IMG/VR virus record: IMGVR_UViG_3300005915_000119
Span: 1 to 23,415 of that record
Direction: 5' to 3' (one strand)
DNA: 23,415 bases
From: a virus
Made by a program: the position numbers and the translations under genes. Positions 7,401 through 14,824 of the stretch are shown here, piece after piece (within the stretch, counting starts at the first letter, position 1; the number at the start of each line of letters is the position of its first letter). The notes under the pieces are model-generated. The model had not been told where the DNA came from. It worked only from the letters and a program-made list of their open reading frames with translations, and did no database searches.

Positions 7401-7641
7401 CATTGTTACCATACATCTTCAGTGTGCCGTATAGAATCGGAAGAGGTAACTCTGAAGTAGTTGTATTCTGAAGAGCACCAAATCCATATCGTGGAGAAGA
7501 ACCACCCGCACCAATAAGGTTACCGCCACCAACTGCTCCAGACTTCGGAGCAGTCATCATACCGTAAACTACAGCGGCTCCGGCAGCGACAATTACCCAA
7601 CCTATAATGGCATATGTTACAGCGGTGGCTGTTACAGGCAT
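4408..7641 (-). CDS. Large tail-tip / host-specificity protein (J or GTA gp15-like)
   Basis: 1077 residues. A hydrophobic helix at about 8-29 is followed by a glycine-rich linker. Residues about 60-440 match the tip-attachment core of lambda J-type and gene-transfer-agent megatron proteins, with a segment reading LPILYGTLKMYG early and a CEPGDVI loop at about 396-402. Residues about 480-860 contain fibronectin-III-like repeats (EITLAWTPNTDVDLWGYEI is typical). Residues about 862-915 form the helical linker with NNAHIINLSVTKLIAG. The end is a beta-sandwich common at tail tips (about 960-1077). Eleven SGD tripeptides occur between residues 543 and 1050 and none before. It presumably forms the tail tip and contacts the host. 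The start overlaps the stop of the NlpC/P60 gene by 10 nt. Confidence 0.85.
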   Translation of the reverse strand: MPVTATAVTYAIIGWVIVAAGAAVVYGMMTAPKSGAVGGGNLIGAGGSSPRYGFGALQNTTTSELPLPILYGTLKMYGNNVYQSEPGASVKRAICICMGEVTSITDVKVNDTPIEDIGSCSYTAYLGTETQDQDERFAGKLYGMRRFAYLAVTLTAGSKLKGGNPVVSSTVAGTKVRTPYAALNWTNTKYSNNPSACVLDFLTNQRYGCGLGDDVIDFTSFYNSYLYCDGQVEDGDGGLENRFELDMVIDSQRSQLDILGEILATFGGFLVWAQGKLFLNVEKEEVSTQDFDEDTIIQDSAKFSMTGKDEFYNRIKVLFLDPENEYTKVYAIAEDLNDQVLRNDLEGGRGVVGTEVQLMGITRQSQALRVANFFLRMSRVVGVNLTFKTSILAVHCEPGDVISVTLPDYNWDKKQFRILSIAEMDDDNRLIECREHYGTLYTDSYGGDLSNYTRPVLPLTDYETQPLPNPTDVDAKETVYFNHDGAAISDLEVTWDGIKQGFEYFDYYQVELRKVGDSELARLEDYKDDPILNLGLFINVWTSGDDGYTVVGYTKDEYMTIPDVESQATYIIRVKTVSTRDYISDGAYSANIITLGKQGAPAVVQGLTNTFTNEITLAWTPNTDVDLWGYEIRTTDVTWASGDVSNLVFRGQADTYTIISPGSRAPGTYYCRAIDRSGNYSVSSASTTPTNAAPAAPVIEPLVWFGFAELNWVDVTDPDLVSYDIYVSRNNTWGSGDDWLESKVVGTRATILGDPPVAGSGDSGTNDTLTATELVGSGDRRFEGDQLAITRGTGRGQTRQVIGYDAVAGTITGDTVWDTNPDATSEWLLTDKRWYRVYGVDTYGSGDASNVVSVEYKTLTADMFGDEVIKARNLYAGEILTLSAQIRDAIINNAHIINLSVTKLIAGTLAAGSIVINESGDIRSDNYVEGVTGFKLDGTDGLEINSGTIYGAGVSDVVGRSLFWYLPGSPESGDNASGTFIMPFDATIKSARGYIEKPSSGDSVIVDVDVNGSSIWASSQWNRIILPSGDETPETVIREVFDTTTIASGDEVTIGVDQIGSLYEGEDISIQLDVEIA

Positions 7642-8063
7642 CCTACCACCTCCAGGCCGTATCTAAACTTCCCCGTCCAATAGTCACTGAGGGAAGATAT
7701 ACAACTCTTTCCTACGTGAGGCATATACAAGAACTTATTATCCCCCAGATAGGCAGCGGCCAACTCTATTCTATCCTTCCCACTTATGGAGAAGAATATT
7801 AAGTCGTTTTCCTTTAGGTCTTCTATCCTATCTCTCCTATGTCCTCCGGCGGTAAGTTTTGCAATCTCATCATTGAATTTTCTTGCTGTGGTAAGTATAA
7901 AATGTCCGTCAAACTCATAATCGGGAAACTGCTCTTGTGCCTGGGTTCCCAATTCTCTATAATAGGCTATCAATAGAGTTACGCAATCCATGCCCTCCTC
8001 TAGTGTTTCCCCTTTGAGTTTATACTTAACTCCTACATACTTCTGCACTCTGTCATTTATCAT
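7632..8063 (-). CDS. NlpC/P60-type tail peptidase, possibly degenerate
   Basis: 143 residues in the position where gene transfer agents and lambda-like phages encode a tail-associated NlpC/P60 cell-wall peptidase. The N-terminal catalytic cysteine motif is clear at EEGMDCVTLLIAYYRE (C27). The usual histidine before the YLG strand seems to be missing: where the family normally has HVAIYLG, this protein reads LAAAYLG (101-107). The only nearby histidine is H116 in FLYMPHVGKS. The protein may use a shifted histidine or may be structural. It would sit at the tail tip and open peptidoglycan during entry. The ATG overlaps the DUF2163 stop (ATGA type), so translation is coupled. Confidence 0.75.
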   Translation of the reverse strand: MINDRVQKYVGVKYKLKGETLEEGMDCVTLLIAYYRELGTQAQEQFPDYEFDGHFILTTARKFNDEIAKLTAGGHRRDRIEDLKENDLIFFSISGKDRIELAAAYLGDNKFLYMPHVGKSCISSLSDYWTGKFRYGLEVVGCL

Positions 8064-8911
8064 TTTATCACCATATTCTCAGGGATGGTATGAAAGCCCC
8101 CGAAGTTTGCTTCGTTGCCATAATCGCCACTGCACATGAATAACGTCTTATCGCAACCAGTCCGCACCGTGTATGTATCTCCCACTGCTGGTGCATAAGG
8201 CATAGGGTTGTCTAAAGTAATCTGTCCTACTATACTTGTATCTACTGTTTGTCTGTACCCGTCATTCTGACCCGATGTGAATCTTACGTAACCTCTTCTC
8301 CAATACCTATCTGCCTCCGTTACATCAACTCCTTTAAGTTCAGTTGTAGTACAATCAGCGTCACATGTCTTACTTTTGCTGTACGCAGCATCTGCTACAT
8401 TTACTCCACACTCCTCTCCCCCGAACCTCCAATTGCAAGGTAACTGATACCATATGTGAGGGGCTTTCTTCTTCAACGAACTTATCCTTGGAACTACATT
8501 TATGGATAACCATTTATCGTCTACCGCTGGAGAATCCATTAGACCATCGAATATAGTAACAGCATCTCCTGAGGACCCCAATACGTTAGTGAATACCTGT
8601 CGGATAACTATTCGTCTACCTCTGAACTCATTAGCCTGTAAGTATCCTACCAAACTCTTATCTACATTGGATATTCCTACTCTCACTCTGTCTATGTCTA
8701 ATCCCAAAGAAGACTTCGCAGAACTTCTCGAACCTGGTACTGGTTGATAAACTGCAGCATCTCCCGAAGCAGCATTGAAGAAGCTAATACTCTCCGTGTT
8801 GTTAGCCACGAAGTAATATGTAGTTGTGTCCAGATAGAGGTCAATCAATTCGACTGGTCTATTGTGGTCACCTGATGCAGTTGTCTTAAAATCTTGAGTT
8901 AAGTTTCTCAT
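8060..8911 (-). CDS. DUF2163 / phage BR0599-type tail hub protein
   Basis: 283 residues. The layout matches the DUF2163 family: N-terminal beta domain, central ISNVDKSL and FRGRRIVIR, then VTIFDGLMDS, a cysteine-bearing CNWRFGGEECG (C159, C168), and the C-terminal signature TGCDKTLFMC...NFGGF (C253, C260). In gene transfer agents this protein forms the tail hub. Lambda gpL and the GTA hub bind an iron-sulfur cluster, and the four cysteines here are possible ligands. An extra pair, C183 and C187, is not part of the usual set as I know it. Four SGD tripeptides occur (residues 13, 49, 114, 261). Overlapping starts and stops link it to its neighbours on both sides. Confidence 0.85.
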   Translation of the reverse strand: MRNLTQDFKTTASGDHNRPVELIDLYLDTTTYYFVANNTESISFFNAASGDAAVYQPVPGSRSSAKSSLGLDIDRVRVGISNVDKSLVGYLQANEFRGRRIVIRQVFTNVLGSSGDAVTIFDGLMDSPAVDDKWLSINVVPRISSLKKKAPHIWYQLPCNWRFGGEECGVNVADAAYSKSKTCDADCTTTELKGVDVTEADRYWRRGYVRFTSGQNDGYRQTVDTSIVGQITLDNPMPYAPAVGDTYTVRTGCDKTLFMCSGDYGNEANFGGFHTIPENMVIK

Positions 8912-9474
8912 AACACCTCTACCAAGTCAATGTCAAAATTCCAAAGTTTGTAGGCGAATTGTTCTCGCGACAACTCATCCCCACCAAACCTAACTTGATA
9001 GTAGAATCTATAATCTGTTGCCATTACAAGTTCAGCACTTCCTGGAGCTACAGAGAACTCTATTGCGCCCGTAGTATAGTTCACCGTATAATCAGAAGCC
9101 TCTGTTACTGGAGTACCATCTACGGTTAAATCACAATCACCACTCTTAACTGGATACCTATCGAACTGAAAGGATTTCTCCGAACCTGTTCCAGTTCCTA
9201 CATGTTCATCTCCACTTTGGGAGATAGGACTTTCATCTGTAGCCTCCCAATAGAAGCTTTCTCCCTTTCCTGACTTTCCATTGAAGAAGTTGTATAGGTA
9301 ATCAGACTGCTCTGTGTTCCTTCCAGTTGCTCCCCATTTGAATCTATGTTTCGGACGAGTCCACTTAGAACGTCTTTGCTCCTTACCACTCATAAATGGA
9401 GAGACTAACGTTCGATATATCTTTGTTTTCTCATACGATAATACAATATCTCCTGTAAAGATTTCTGCACTCAT
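8908..9474 (-). CDS. DUF2460-like distal tail protein
   Basis: 188 residues. The N-terminal part, with TLVSPFMSGKEQRRSKW at about 22-38, and the C-terminal part, with DYRFYYQVRFGGDEL, match the DUF2460 family (gene transfer agent gp12 type), which forms the distal tail ring joining the tube to the hub. The middle contains repeated TG/SG turns and two SGD tripeptides (residues 87 and 111). It lies directly between the tape measure gene (its ATG overlaps the tape measure stop) and the DUF2163 hub gene (ATGA overlap), which is the expected order. Confidence 0.8.
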   Translation of the reverse strand: MSAEIFTGDIVLSYEKTKIYRTLVSPFMSGKEQRRSKWTRPKHRFKWGATGRNTEQSDYLYNFFNGKSGKGESFYWEATDESPISQSGDEHVGTGTGSEKSFQFDRYPVKSGDCDLTVDGTPVTEASDYTVNYTTGAIEFSVAPGSAELVMATDYRFYYQVRFGGDELSREQFAYKLWNFDIDLVEVL

Positions 9475-11675
9475 TATATTAAGTTCTCCCTCATTGCACC
9501 TCTAAGCGGTGTATTGTTCATAACTGCCCTTCCAACGACTATTTCTATAGCTTCTGGATTCGATTGAACCAGATTAGCAAAACTAGGCGCGTCTACCGCT
9601 TGGATGTAATAGTTGTGGTTCACAACATTTCCTGAACCTGCTCCTGTTGACTCCCCTCCACCTGAGGGTCCTCCTAGAGTTAAGTTTCCCGCTCTTATCG
9701 CAGATGCGAAACTCTTAGGAACTACCATCTCTCCTGGGGTTAGACTTGCAGGGACACTATCTGTACCTGCTGCAAATCCTTGTGACATAATAGTTGCTAC
9801 CTGTACTGCTCCAGCAGCTCCTGCAGATATTACGCCCATCATATTGAGAGGCCATCCAGGTGGTGCTGCTAATGCAGCAGTAACTGCAACCGCTGTATTT
9901 ATTATAGCCTCTCCTACCCTGAGAGCTTTTATGACCATTGCATACTTCTTACTCTCTCCCTGGGCTATTTCAAATAGAGACGCTACTGAACCCATTGTTT
10001 GAGCAGTGGAGCTCATAATTGCTTGAGCATTCGCTAAAGCTACCTTCTTTACCATTTCCTGTTGTGCTGCTAGCAACTCCATATATCTATCACCTGCGGC
10101 CTCTCGAATTTCTTGAATCTGTGTCTCCGCCAACCAAATAGCTGCGACCTTATCCATCTCTCCTTGAAGTATTGCTATTTTTTCTTGTTCTTTCATATAC
10201 GCAGTCTTCTCATGAGCCTCTTCCATTATAGCAGCAATTGCTGTGGTTCCTTCTAAGACTAACTCAGCTTCTTTTGTGTTCGAAACTCTTAGTATCTCAA
10301 GTTTCTTATTAGCTGCAAACTCCTCTTGACTTTGGCCCTCCCAAGGGTCCCCTCCTGAAACAATTGGAGTTGTTGGTGTTGGAGCTCCTCCAGTATCTTT
10401 TTTTACTCCACTTACTTTATCTATAGCGTTATTGACGAAAGCAACCGCTCTGCTTCCTACTTCTGCGCCTCCTGGAAAGATTGCATCTAGGATACCATCC
10501 TTAACTGATGTAAATAGTCCCCCCCTTATCATATCTGGTAACTTCCTCATAGCCAATGCTATATTTTGCATAGCGCTAATTAAGGGAGTTTCCTTTGCGA
10601 TGAACCCTCCTACTTCTATATTCATCATATGCCAAGAAGCAGCTACTTTATCCAATTTCTTCTTAGTCGTCTCCATCTGAACCTTTAACGCCTCTTCCGT
10701 GATACCCTGCCTATTCGCAAACTCTATAGCAAACTTTCTCGTCTCATTCATCTCTTTAGTTGCTGCTATCAATCCCTTCAAGGCTCTAACCCTAGGTAAC
10801 ATACGTCCTAATTCTTCTTTCCGTACCTTGCCCATCTCTTCTAAGATGTCTAAAAACTTACCTTGTTTTAAGGCCTCTTGAGTAGTCATATCGAACCAAT
10901 CTTGAGACTTCGCTTGTAACTCTTCGGTAGGTTTCAACAGACCCTGCATAATACCTGTCATCGCTGTAGCGGCTTCATTATAGTTACCCATCGAGACAGT
11001 CATCTTAGCATACGCGGCCATTGTATCTTCAGCAGAAATCTCTAAGTCACTTGCCATTGGTAAAAACCTACCAGCAGCAGATGATAACTCACCTATAGTC
11101 GCTCTGGCTCTAACCTGTGCTTTAAATAACAAGTCTGCAGCGTCAGCAGCACCGTTAAGAGAACTCCCGTACGCCTCCATTAGAGTTACCAACCCCTGAG
11201 TCGTTGCTTCCATATCCGAACCACCAGCGACAGCTAGTTTAGAAGCAGCAGCTAAGATGTTCAAAGACTCTGCAGTATTTCCTACAGCAGAATGTATGTC
11301 AAAACTAGACTTAAGGAGCGATTTAGTAGTCAGTCCATAGGTTACCGATAATTCCTTAATAGCCTTCTCAAACTGTTTCACATCTCCAGTATTACTACCC
11401 ATTAGAATAGCTATGTTGGCCAATCCCTTTTCGAAGTCTGCAAAAGCATTCAATGATTTCATAGCCGCCATAGCCACACCAGTAATAACTGCGGCTACCG
11501 CCATCCAATGAGTCTTTAGGAACTTTGCTGCTTTACCTCCGGCTCGTCCTGCTCCCCTCATAGCATTTCCTGCCCTCGTGGAGAAGTTTCGGATTGACCT
11601 CTGAGCGGAAGCTAATCCTGCTGCAGTAGCATTCCTGGCTTTGACAACTAATTCTAACGCTCTTTGATTCAACAT
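9474..11675 (-). CDS. Tail tape measure protein
   Basis: 733 residues, the longest helical protein in the operon. A hydrophobic segment at about 57-75 is followed by the conserved tape-measure core (NAFADFEKGLANIAILMG and following, about 76-330) of the TIGR01760 type. A helical, charged middle follows at about 330-550. An Ala/Gly-rich hydrophobic region stands at about 590-650 with the typical C-terminal GTDSVPASLTPGEMVVPKS. It sets tail length and is probably ejected on infection. At roughly 1.5 angstrom per helical residue the tail would be near 100 nm, a rough estimate only. AAGGA precedes the ATG. The gene follows the chaperone frame directly. It contains no SGD tripeptide, unlike the surface-exposed virion proteins. 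Confidence 0.9.
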   Translation of the reverse strand: MLNQRALELVVKARNATAAGLASAQRSIRNFSTRAGNAMRGAGRAGGKAAKFLKTHWMAVAAVITGVAMAAMKSLNAFADFEKGLANIAILMGSNTGDVKQFEKAIKELSVTYGLTTKSLLKSSFDIHSAVGNTAESLNILAAASKLAVAGGSDMEATTQGLVTLMEAYGSSLNGAADAADLLFKAQVRARATIGELSSAAGRFLPMASDLEISAEDTMAAYAKMTVSMGNYNEAATAMTGIMQGLLKPTEELQAKSQDWFDMTTQEALKQGKFLDILEEMGKVRKEELGRMLPRVRALKGLIAATKEMNETRKFAIEFANRQGITEEALKVQMETTKKKLDKVAASWHMMNIEVGGFIAKETPLISAMQNIALAMRKLPDMIRGGLFTSVKDGILDAIFPGGAEVGSRAVAFVNNAIDKVSGVKKDTGGAPTPTTPIVSGGDPWEGQSQEEFAANKKLEILRVSNTKEAELVLEGTTAIAAIMEEAHEKTAYMKEQEKIAILQGEMDKVAAIWLAETQIQEIREAAGDRYMELLAAQQEMVKKVALANAQAIMSSTAQTMGSVASLFEIAQGESKKYAMVIKALRVGEAIINTAVAVTAALAAPPGWPLNMMGVISAGAAGAVQVATIMSQGFAAGTDSVPASLTPGEMVVPKSFASAIRAGNLTLGGPSGGGESTGAGSGNVVNHNYYIQAVDAPSFANLVQSNPEAIEIVVGRAVMNNTPLRGAMRENLI

Positions 11676-11677
11676 AT

Positions 11678-12001
11678 TTACAAGTCCTTCTCAGCTACAG
11701 TTACTGTCTTTATTGGTCCTTGACCACTAGGTCCTTTGTGCTTCATCGCCATCCTTTGCTTTTCGAACTCTCTACTCATGTGGTCAAATACTCTACTCTC
11801 AATTATTCGAAAGTCTACCATATCTTTTTGGTCTTGGTCATAATACCCACCCGACCTAGGTAAACATCTTAACTCTCCATCAAGTGTAGGGCTACAAAAC
11901 AAGTAAGTCACTAGAGCCTGGGGAAGCTTCTTCAATTGCAACTGTTCACAAACAGCTTGAGAAGACATCCCCGACAGCAGTAACTCAGTAGCCCTTACGA
12001 G
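11678..12001 (-). CDS. Tail assembly chaperone, T part made by -1 frameshift
   Basis: An ATG-initiated frame of 96 residues begins at 11968, but it has no good ribosome site. The same frame stays open upstream to the A AAA AAC slippery site of the preceding gene. After a -1 shift the ribosome would read 11 codons (CTC first) into this ATG frame. The fusion would hold 123 residues of the upstream protein plus 107 of this one, about 230 residues. That is the arrangement of lambda gpG/gpGT and most long-tailed phages, where the fused T domain recruits the tape measure. The 96-residue part is polar and basic near the C-terminus. The tape measure gene starts 2 bp after the stop. Confidence 0.8.
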   Translation of the reverse strand, partial: LVRATELLLSGMSSQAVCEQLQLKKLPQALVTYLFCSPTLDGELRCLPRSGGYYDQDQKDMVDFRIIESRVFDHMSREFEKQRMAMKHKGPSGQGPIKTVTVAEKDL

Positions 12002-12369
12002 TTTTTTTCTTCCTCGCTCCTCTTAGATGTCTTCCGGAGACCGTTATCTTCATCAATCCTCTTCGCGAGGAACTGTTGAACAATAGAAGGAAGAAGTTCC
12101 TTGTTAGCTGAATTACAAGTAGCATCCTTTCCTTCTACCAACTCCACGTTTCTCCAACTTACAATGGCCAAGTCAATCTTCAACCTAGTTGCTGTTCCAC
12201 CAAGATAAGCAAAAGTTTCATCTCCCCTACTGACAGTTATCTCATCATCAATAGAGTTAACTTCTCCTGCACTTAGTTTCCTCAGCATAAACACTGGTTG
12301 CTTATCCTTAGCTACATCTTTCTCCTGATACACTACCTCATATGACTCTTTTACATTTACTAACTTCAT
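11995..12369 (-). CDS. Tail assembly chaperone (gpG-like)
   Basis: 124 residues between the tail tube and tape measure genes, the standard place for the tail chaperone. The product is acidic with a mixed alpha/beta pattern and ends in a charged tail (SEEEKNS). The last codons read GAA AAA AAC TCG TAA, giving the slippery heptamer A AAA AAC in the correct phase two codons before the stop. Most ribosomes would make the short protein and some would shift -1 into the T frame. The ATG at 12369 has a GGAGGAGAG site upstream. It should wrap and solubilise the tape measure during assembly and not be in the mature virion. Confidence 0.8.
   Translation of the reverse strand: MKLVNVKESYEVVYQEKDVAKDKQPVFMLRKLSAGEVNSIDDEITVSRGDETFAYLGGTATRLKIDLAIVSWRNVELVEGKDATCNSANKELLPSIVQQFLAKRIDEDNGLRKTSKRSEEEKNS
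12001..12007 (-). other. -1 programmed frameshift slippery site
   Basis: A AAA AAC in phase with the gpG-like frame, part of a run of seven A (12008-12002). Both P-site and A-site tRNAs can re-pair after slipping one base back. The stop codon follows one codon later, and the -1 frame is open into the downstream ATG frame. Confidence 0.85.
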
Positions 12370-12406
12370 ATCTCTCCTCCTGTGCGCCCTTTTAGGTTTG
12401 CGCCCG

Positions 12407-13285
12407 TTATACTACTGTCAAAGTTAACACATCGTTATCTGTGTCATCGATGTAAGCAGTAAAGTTAAATGTTTCTGCAACGTAATCTGTCTGACTAGAC
12501 AACGGTGACGATGAATTGTCAAACAATACCTTGTTCATTTGGAGCTTGAATGAGCTCGAATCTCTGGAGTATGTTGCTTCCAGTTTCGTGGGAAGTTCAC
12601 TTAAGAACTTATCCAACTCATCAGTATCCTGAAACAGCTTCGTAAAGCTTCCTGTTATTACAACTTTAGTTGCTGGTATGCTTACTCTCTCTTTACCTGT
12701 GGTATAGAGGTCCGTAACGAGATTGTTGTTTATCGAAAGCGAGAACGAAGTTATATCTGTGTTCGCTACGTCATCGAATTCGAAAACAGCATCGTTATGT
12801 AGATACGGGTCATCCCCAGAAGTAAATGATGCTGAACTACCCTGAGTAAGCTTCTGATAACCTTTACCTTCTAGTGTGGCTACACACTGGAGAGGATTAG
12901 ATTGCGAAGAAGTAAACTCAAGAGAACTCACCATGTCTCCTGAAGTATAGATATCTGCTGTCTCTCTATCAACGTGTAAGACCAAAGAACTTAAAGGTCT
13001 ATCCGGTGCGTAAGGAGACGAAGAACCACCTACACCCGCTATCCACCACTGTTCGGGTCCTGAGGGAGTTACTGGAAAAGTTACTGAACCTGCTACGGCA
13101 ACATTCATTAATCTTCCACCAACCTGTGCTGGTGTATCCATAACTCTGTCTCCGTAGTAATAACTTTTGGTAATTTGTAGGTCTTCACTGTAGATTGATT
13201 GATACTCAGTTACTGCTCCTCCACTACCAAAGCTTAACTCTTTCCTTATTCCCATGTACCCTTGTGCTGCAATTGGAACTGTCAT
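12407..13285 (-). CDS. Major tail tube protein
   Basis: 292 residues, with a very strong ribosome site (AAAGGAGGTGATAC) before the ATG, as expected for an abundant structural protein. The sequence is almost all beta, with ITKSYYYGDRV and GSVTFPVTPSG early, YTSGDMVSSLEF followed by NPLQCVATLEGKGY in the middle, and strands ending FTAYIDDTDNDVLTLTVV. This layout matches phage tail tube proteins. It lies immediately before the chaperone frameshift pair, the normal order. Two SGD tripeptides occur (residues 115 and 156), both in predicted loops. The product would stack as hexamer rings to form the tail tube. Confidence 0.8.
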   Translation of the reverse strand: MTVPIAAQGYMGIRKELSFGSGGAVTEYQSIYSEDLQITKSYYYGDRVMDTPAQVGGRLMNVAVAGSVTFPVTPSGPEQWWIAGVGGSSSPYAPDRPLSSLVLHVDRETADIYTSGDMVSSLEFTSSQSNPLQCVATLEGKGYQKLTQGSSASFTSGDDPYLHNDAVFEFDDVANTDITSFSLSINNNLVTDLYTTGKERVSIPATKVVITGSFTKLFQDTDELDKFLSELPTKLEATYSRDSSSFKLQMNKVLFDNSSSPLSSQTDYVAETFNFTAYIDDTDNDVLTLTVV

Positions 13286-13301
13286 TGTATCACCTCCTTT
13301 T

Positions 13302-13490
13302 TTATTTAGTTATATCTTTTACCTTTTGTGTGAGTTTTCCATCTCTGCAAAACTCATCATGGACCATTGTTATTATCTCTTTCATGGACCACCTTCTCCT
13401 CATCAGCTCTGGTGGAAAAACCTTCGTACCGAAGCCTTCGTCACCGATACCTTCGACGGTCTTTTTTCCAGAATTTTCTTTGCCTGACAT
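13302..13490 (-). CDS. Small tail-operon protein, 62 aa
   Basis: The ATG at 13490 has a strong ribosome site (AAGGAGGGGAA), and the gene ends just before the tail tube gene. The product begins MSGKENSGKKTVEG and has a conserved-looking core FPPELMRRRWSMKEIITMV. It overlaps the 3' end of the radical SAM gene by 88 bp in a different frame. The good ribosome site, sensible composition and position support this being an original tail-operon gene, into whose 5' end the radical SAM frame reads. No function is recognised. Confidence 0.6.
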   Translation of the reverse strand: MSGKENSGKKTVEGIGDEGFGTKVFPPELMRRRWSMKEIITMVHDEFCRDGKLTQKVKDITK

Positions 13491-14824
13491 TTCCCCTCCT
13501 TATTGCTGTAGAGTAGATTATAGCCTCTTTGTTTGTACCACGCATAAAACTCCTTAAACTTTTCGTTCTCTGGGATATGGCTTAGCAATAAAGCTAAGGG
13601 TAAGGCCCATTTGTGCTTCGATATGAAGCCAAAGAACTTCTGAGTATTGTTTACGAACCTCGCATGACGGGGTTCAAACTTCAACTCAGTTTTGTCAAAG
13701 AAGTTGGGGCTAAAGTCATCTACGTTACATTCCCACAACCCCAATTCCTCACACTTCTTTCCTAACTCTAAGTTTGGATAGGGTTGAAAAATAGATGCCC
13801 AAGCTACAGCAGGTTTACAAGCGATGTTCAACCTAATTGTATCTAAGATGTCCTTTCTCGTTTCTGTGGGCGCTCCTATCATGTTCTCAGTTCTGAACTT
13901 CATCTTATGCTTCTTCAATAAAGCTACTCCAGCAAGAATCTTCTCATTAGACATATGTCTGTTGAGCAACTCTTTCCGAAGTCTTTCAGAACCAGACTCT
14001 ATAGCAAAAGTCACACCCGTACAACCTGCATCTTTCAATAGGATAATCTTCTCTTCTGTTATCCTGTCTATTCTTAACTGTGCGTGAAAAGGAACCTGAA
14101 CTTCATCCTTGTACATTAGCATCAGTGCTGTGAAGTTCGGATTAGAAGTAAACTCGTCATCCTGGAAGTATATCATCTCCAAAGGAAACCTCTTCAAATC
14201 CTTACATTCGTCTATTATGTTCCTGGCACCTCTAAATCGTACCAGCTTTTGCTTCTTTTCCCTGTATAACTGCTTGTATAACACGTTGTAACAATACGTA
14301 CAGCTAAATGGGCAACCCCTCATTGTCATAACGCTTTTAATGGGATTGTCTCTATTCCTATCGTACTTGTAGAGTAAATCTCTATCTGGAAATGGTATAG
14401 TGTCTAAGTCTTGTACCAAATCGCAAACCTCTCCACAATTAAACTCTCTACCATCTTCTATGCAACTAAGAAGCTCTGGAAGTGCCTTCTCGGCTTCTCC
14501 TCGTATGATGTAGTCGATACACCTCTCCTCTAATACCTCTGGGAAGTAAGTTGGATGAGGTCCACCAAATACAGCAATTGCATTTTGGAAGTACGTCTTC
14601 AGCAGATTGTTCAACTTTATGTAGTACTGATGTGTTCCCGTTGTTACAGAATACGCTAGGATGAACTTTTCGTCATGTAAATCTCTCATCTCTTTAGGAA
14701 CAGTTATATCCCCATTAGTCTTTACCAAGTCTACCTTGTGCCCTTCCTCTTTGAGGACAGAACTCAGATAGCCTATACCTAAAGGCTCGATAAGAAAATC
14801 ATCCATTACGAATACTACTCTCAT
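13403..14824 (-). CDS. B12-binding radical SAM enzyme
   Basis: 473 residues. The N-terminal domain (about 1-135) is a cobalamin-binding Rossmann-like fold with PLGIGYLSSVLKEEGHKV and FGGPHPTYFPE. The typical DxHxxG cobalamin-ligand motif is not seen, as in many base-off relatives. The radical SAM core follows with RGCPFSCTYCYN (C171, C175, C178), which binds the 4Fe-4S cluster and SAM, then FQDDEF and FAIESGSERLRKELL. Such enzymes often methylate unreactive carbons or act in natural product and cell-surface pathways. The substrate here is unknown. It is the last gene of a four-gene cassette with three glycosyltransferases (ATGA overlap with the GT9 gene). The last 28 residues overlap the next gene out of frame and look non-homologous. 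Confidence 0.85.
   Translation of the reverse strand: MRVVFVMDDFLIEPLGIGYLSSVLKEEGHKVDLVKTNGDITVPKEMRDLHDEKFILAYSVTTGTHQYYIKLNNLLKTYFQNAIAVFGGPHPTYFPEVLEERCIDYIIRGEAEKALPELLSCIEDGREFNCGEVCDLVQDLDTIPFPDRDLLYKYDRNRDNPIKSVMTMRGCPFSCTYCYNVLYKQLYREKKQKLVRFRGARNIIDECKDLKRFPLEMIYFQDDEFTSNPNFTALMLMYKDEVQVPFHAQLRIDRITEEKIILLKDAGCTGVTFAIESGSERLRKELLNRHMSNEKILAGVALLKKHKMKFRTENMIGAPTETRKDILDTIRLNIACKPAVAWASIFQPYPNLELGKKCEELGLWECNVDDFSPNFFDKTELKFEPRHARFVNNTQKFFGFISKHKWALPLALLLSHIPENEKFKEFYAWYKQRGYNLLYSNKEGKCQAKKILEKRPSKVSVTKASVRRFFHQS

Noticed and set aside
9613-10002. A 129-codon open frame on the plus strand
   Set aside because: It lies entirely within the tape measure gene on the opposite strand, has no ribosome site and has a composition expected from an antisense reading of an Ala-rich protein.
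12383-12405. Two direct GGGCGCA repeats before the chaperone gene
   Set aside because: Only seven bases, in the same orientation, so no hairpin. It may be chance.
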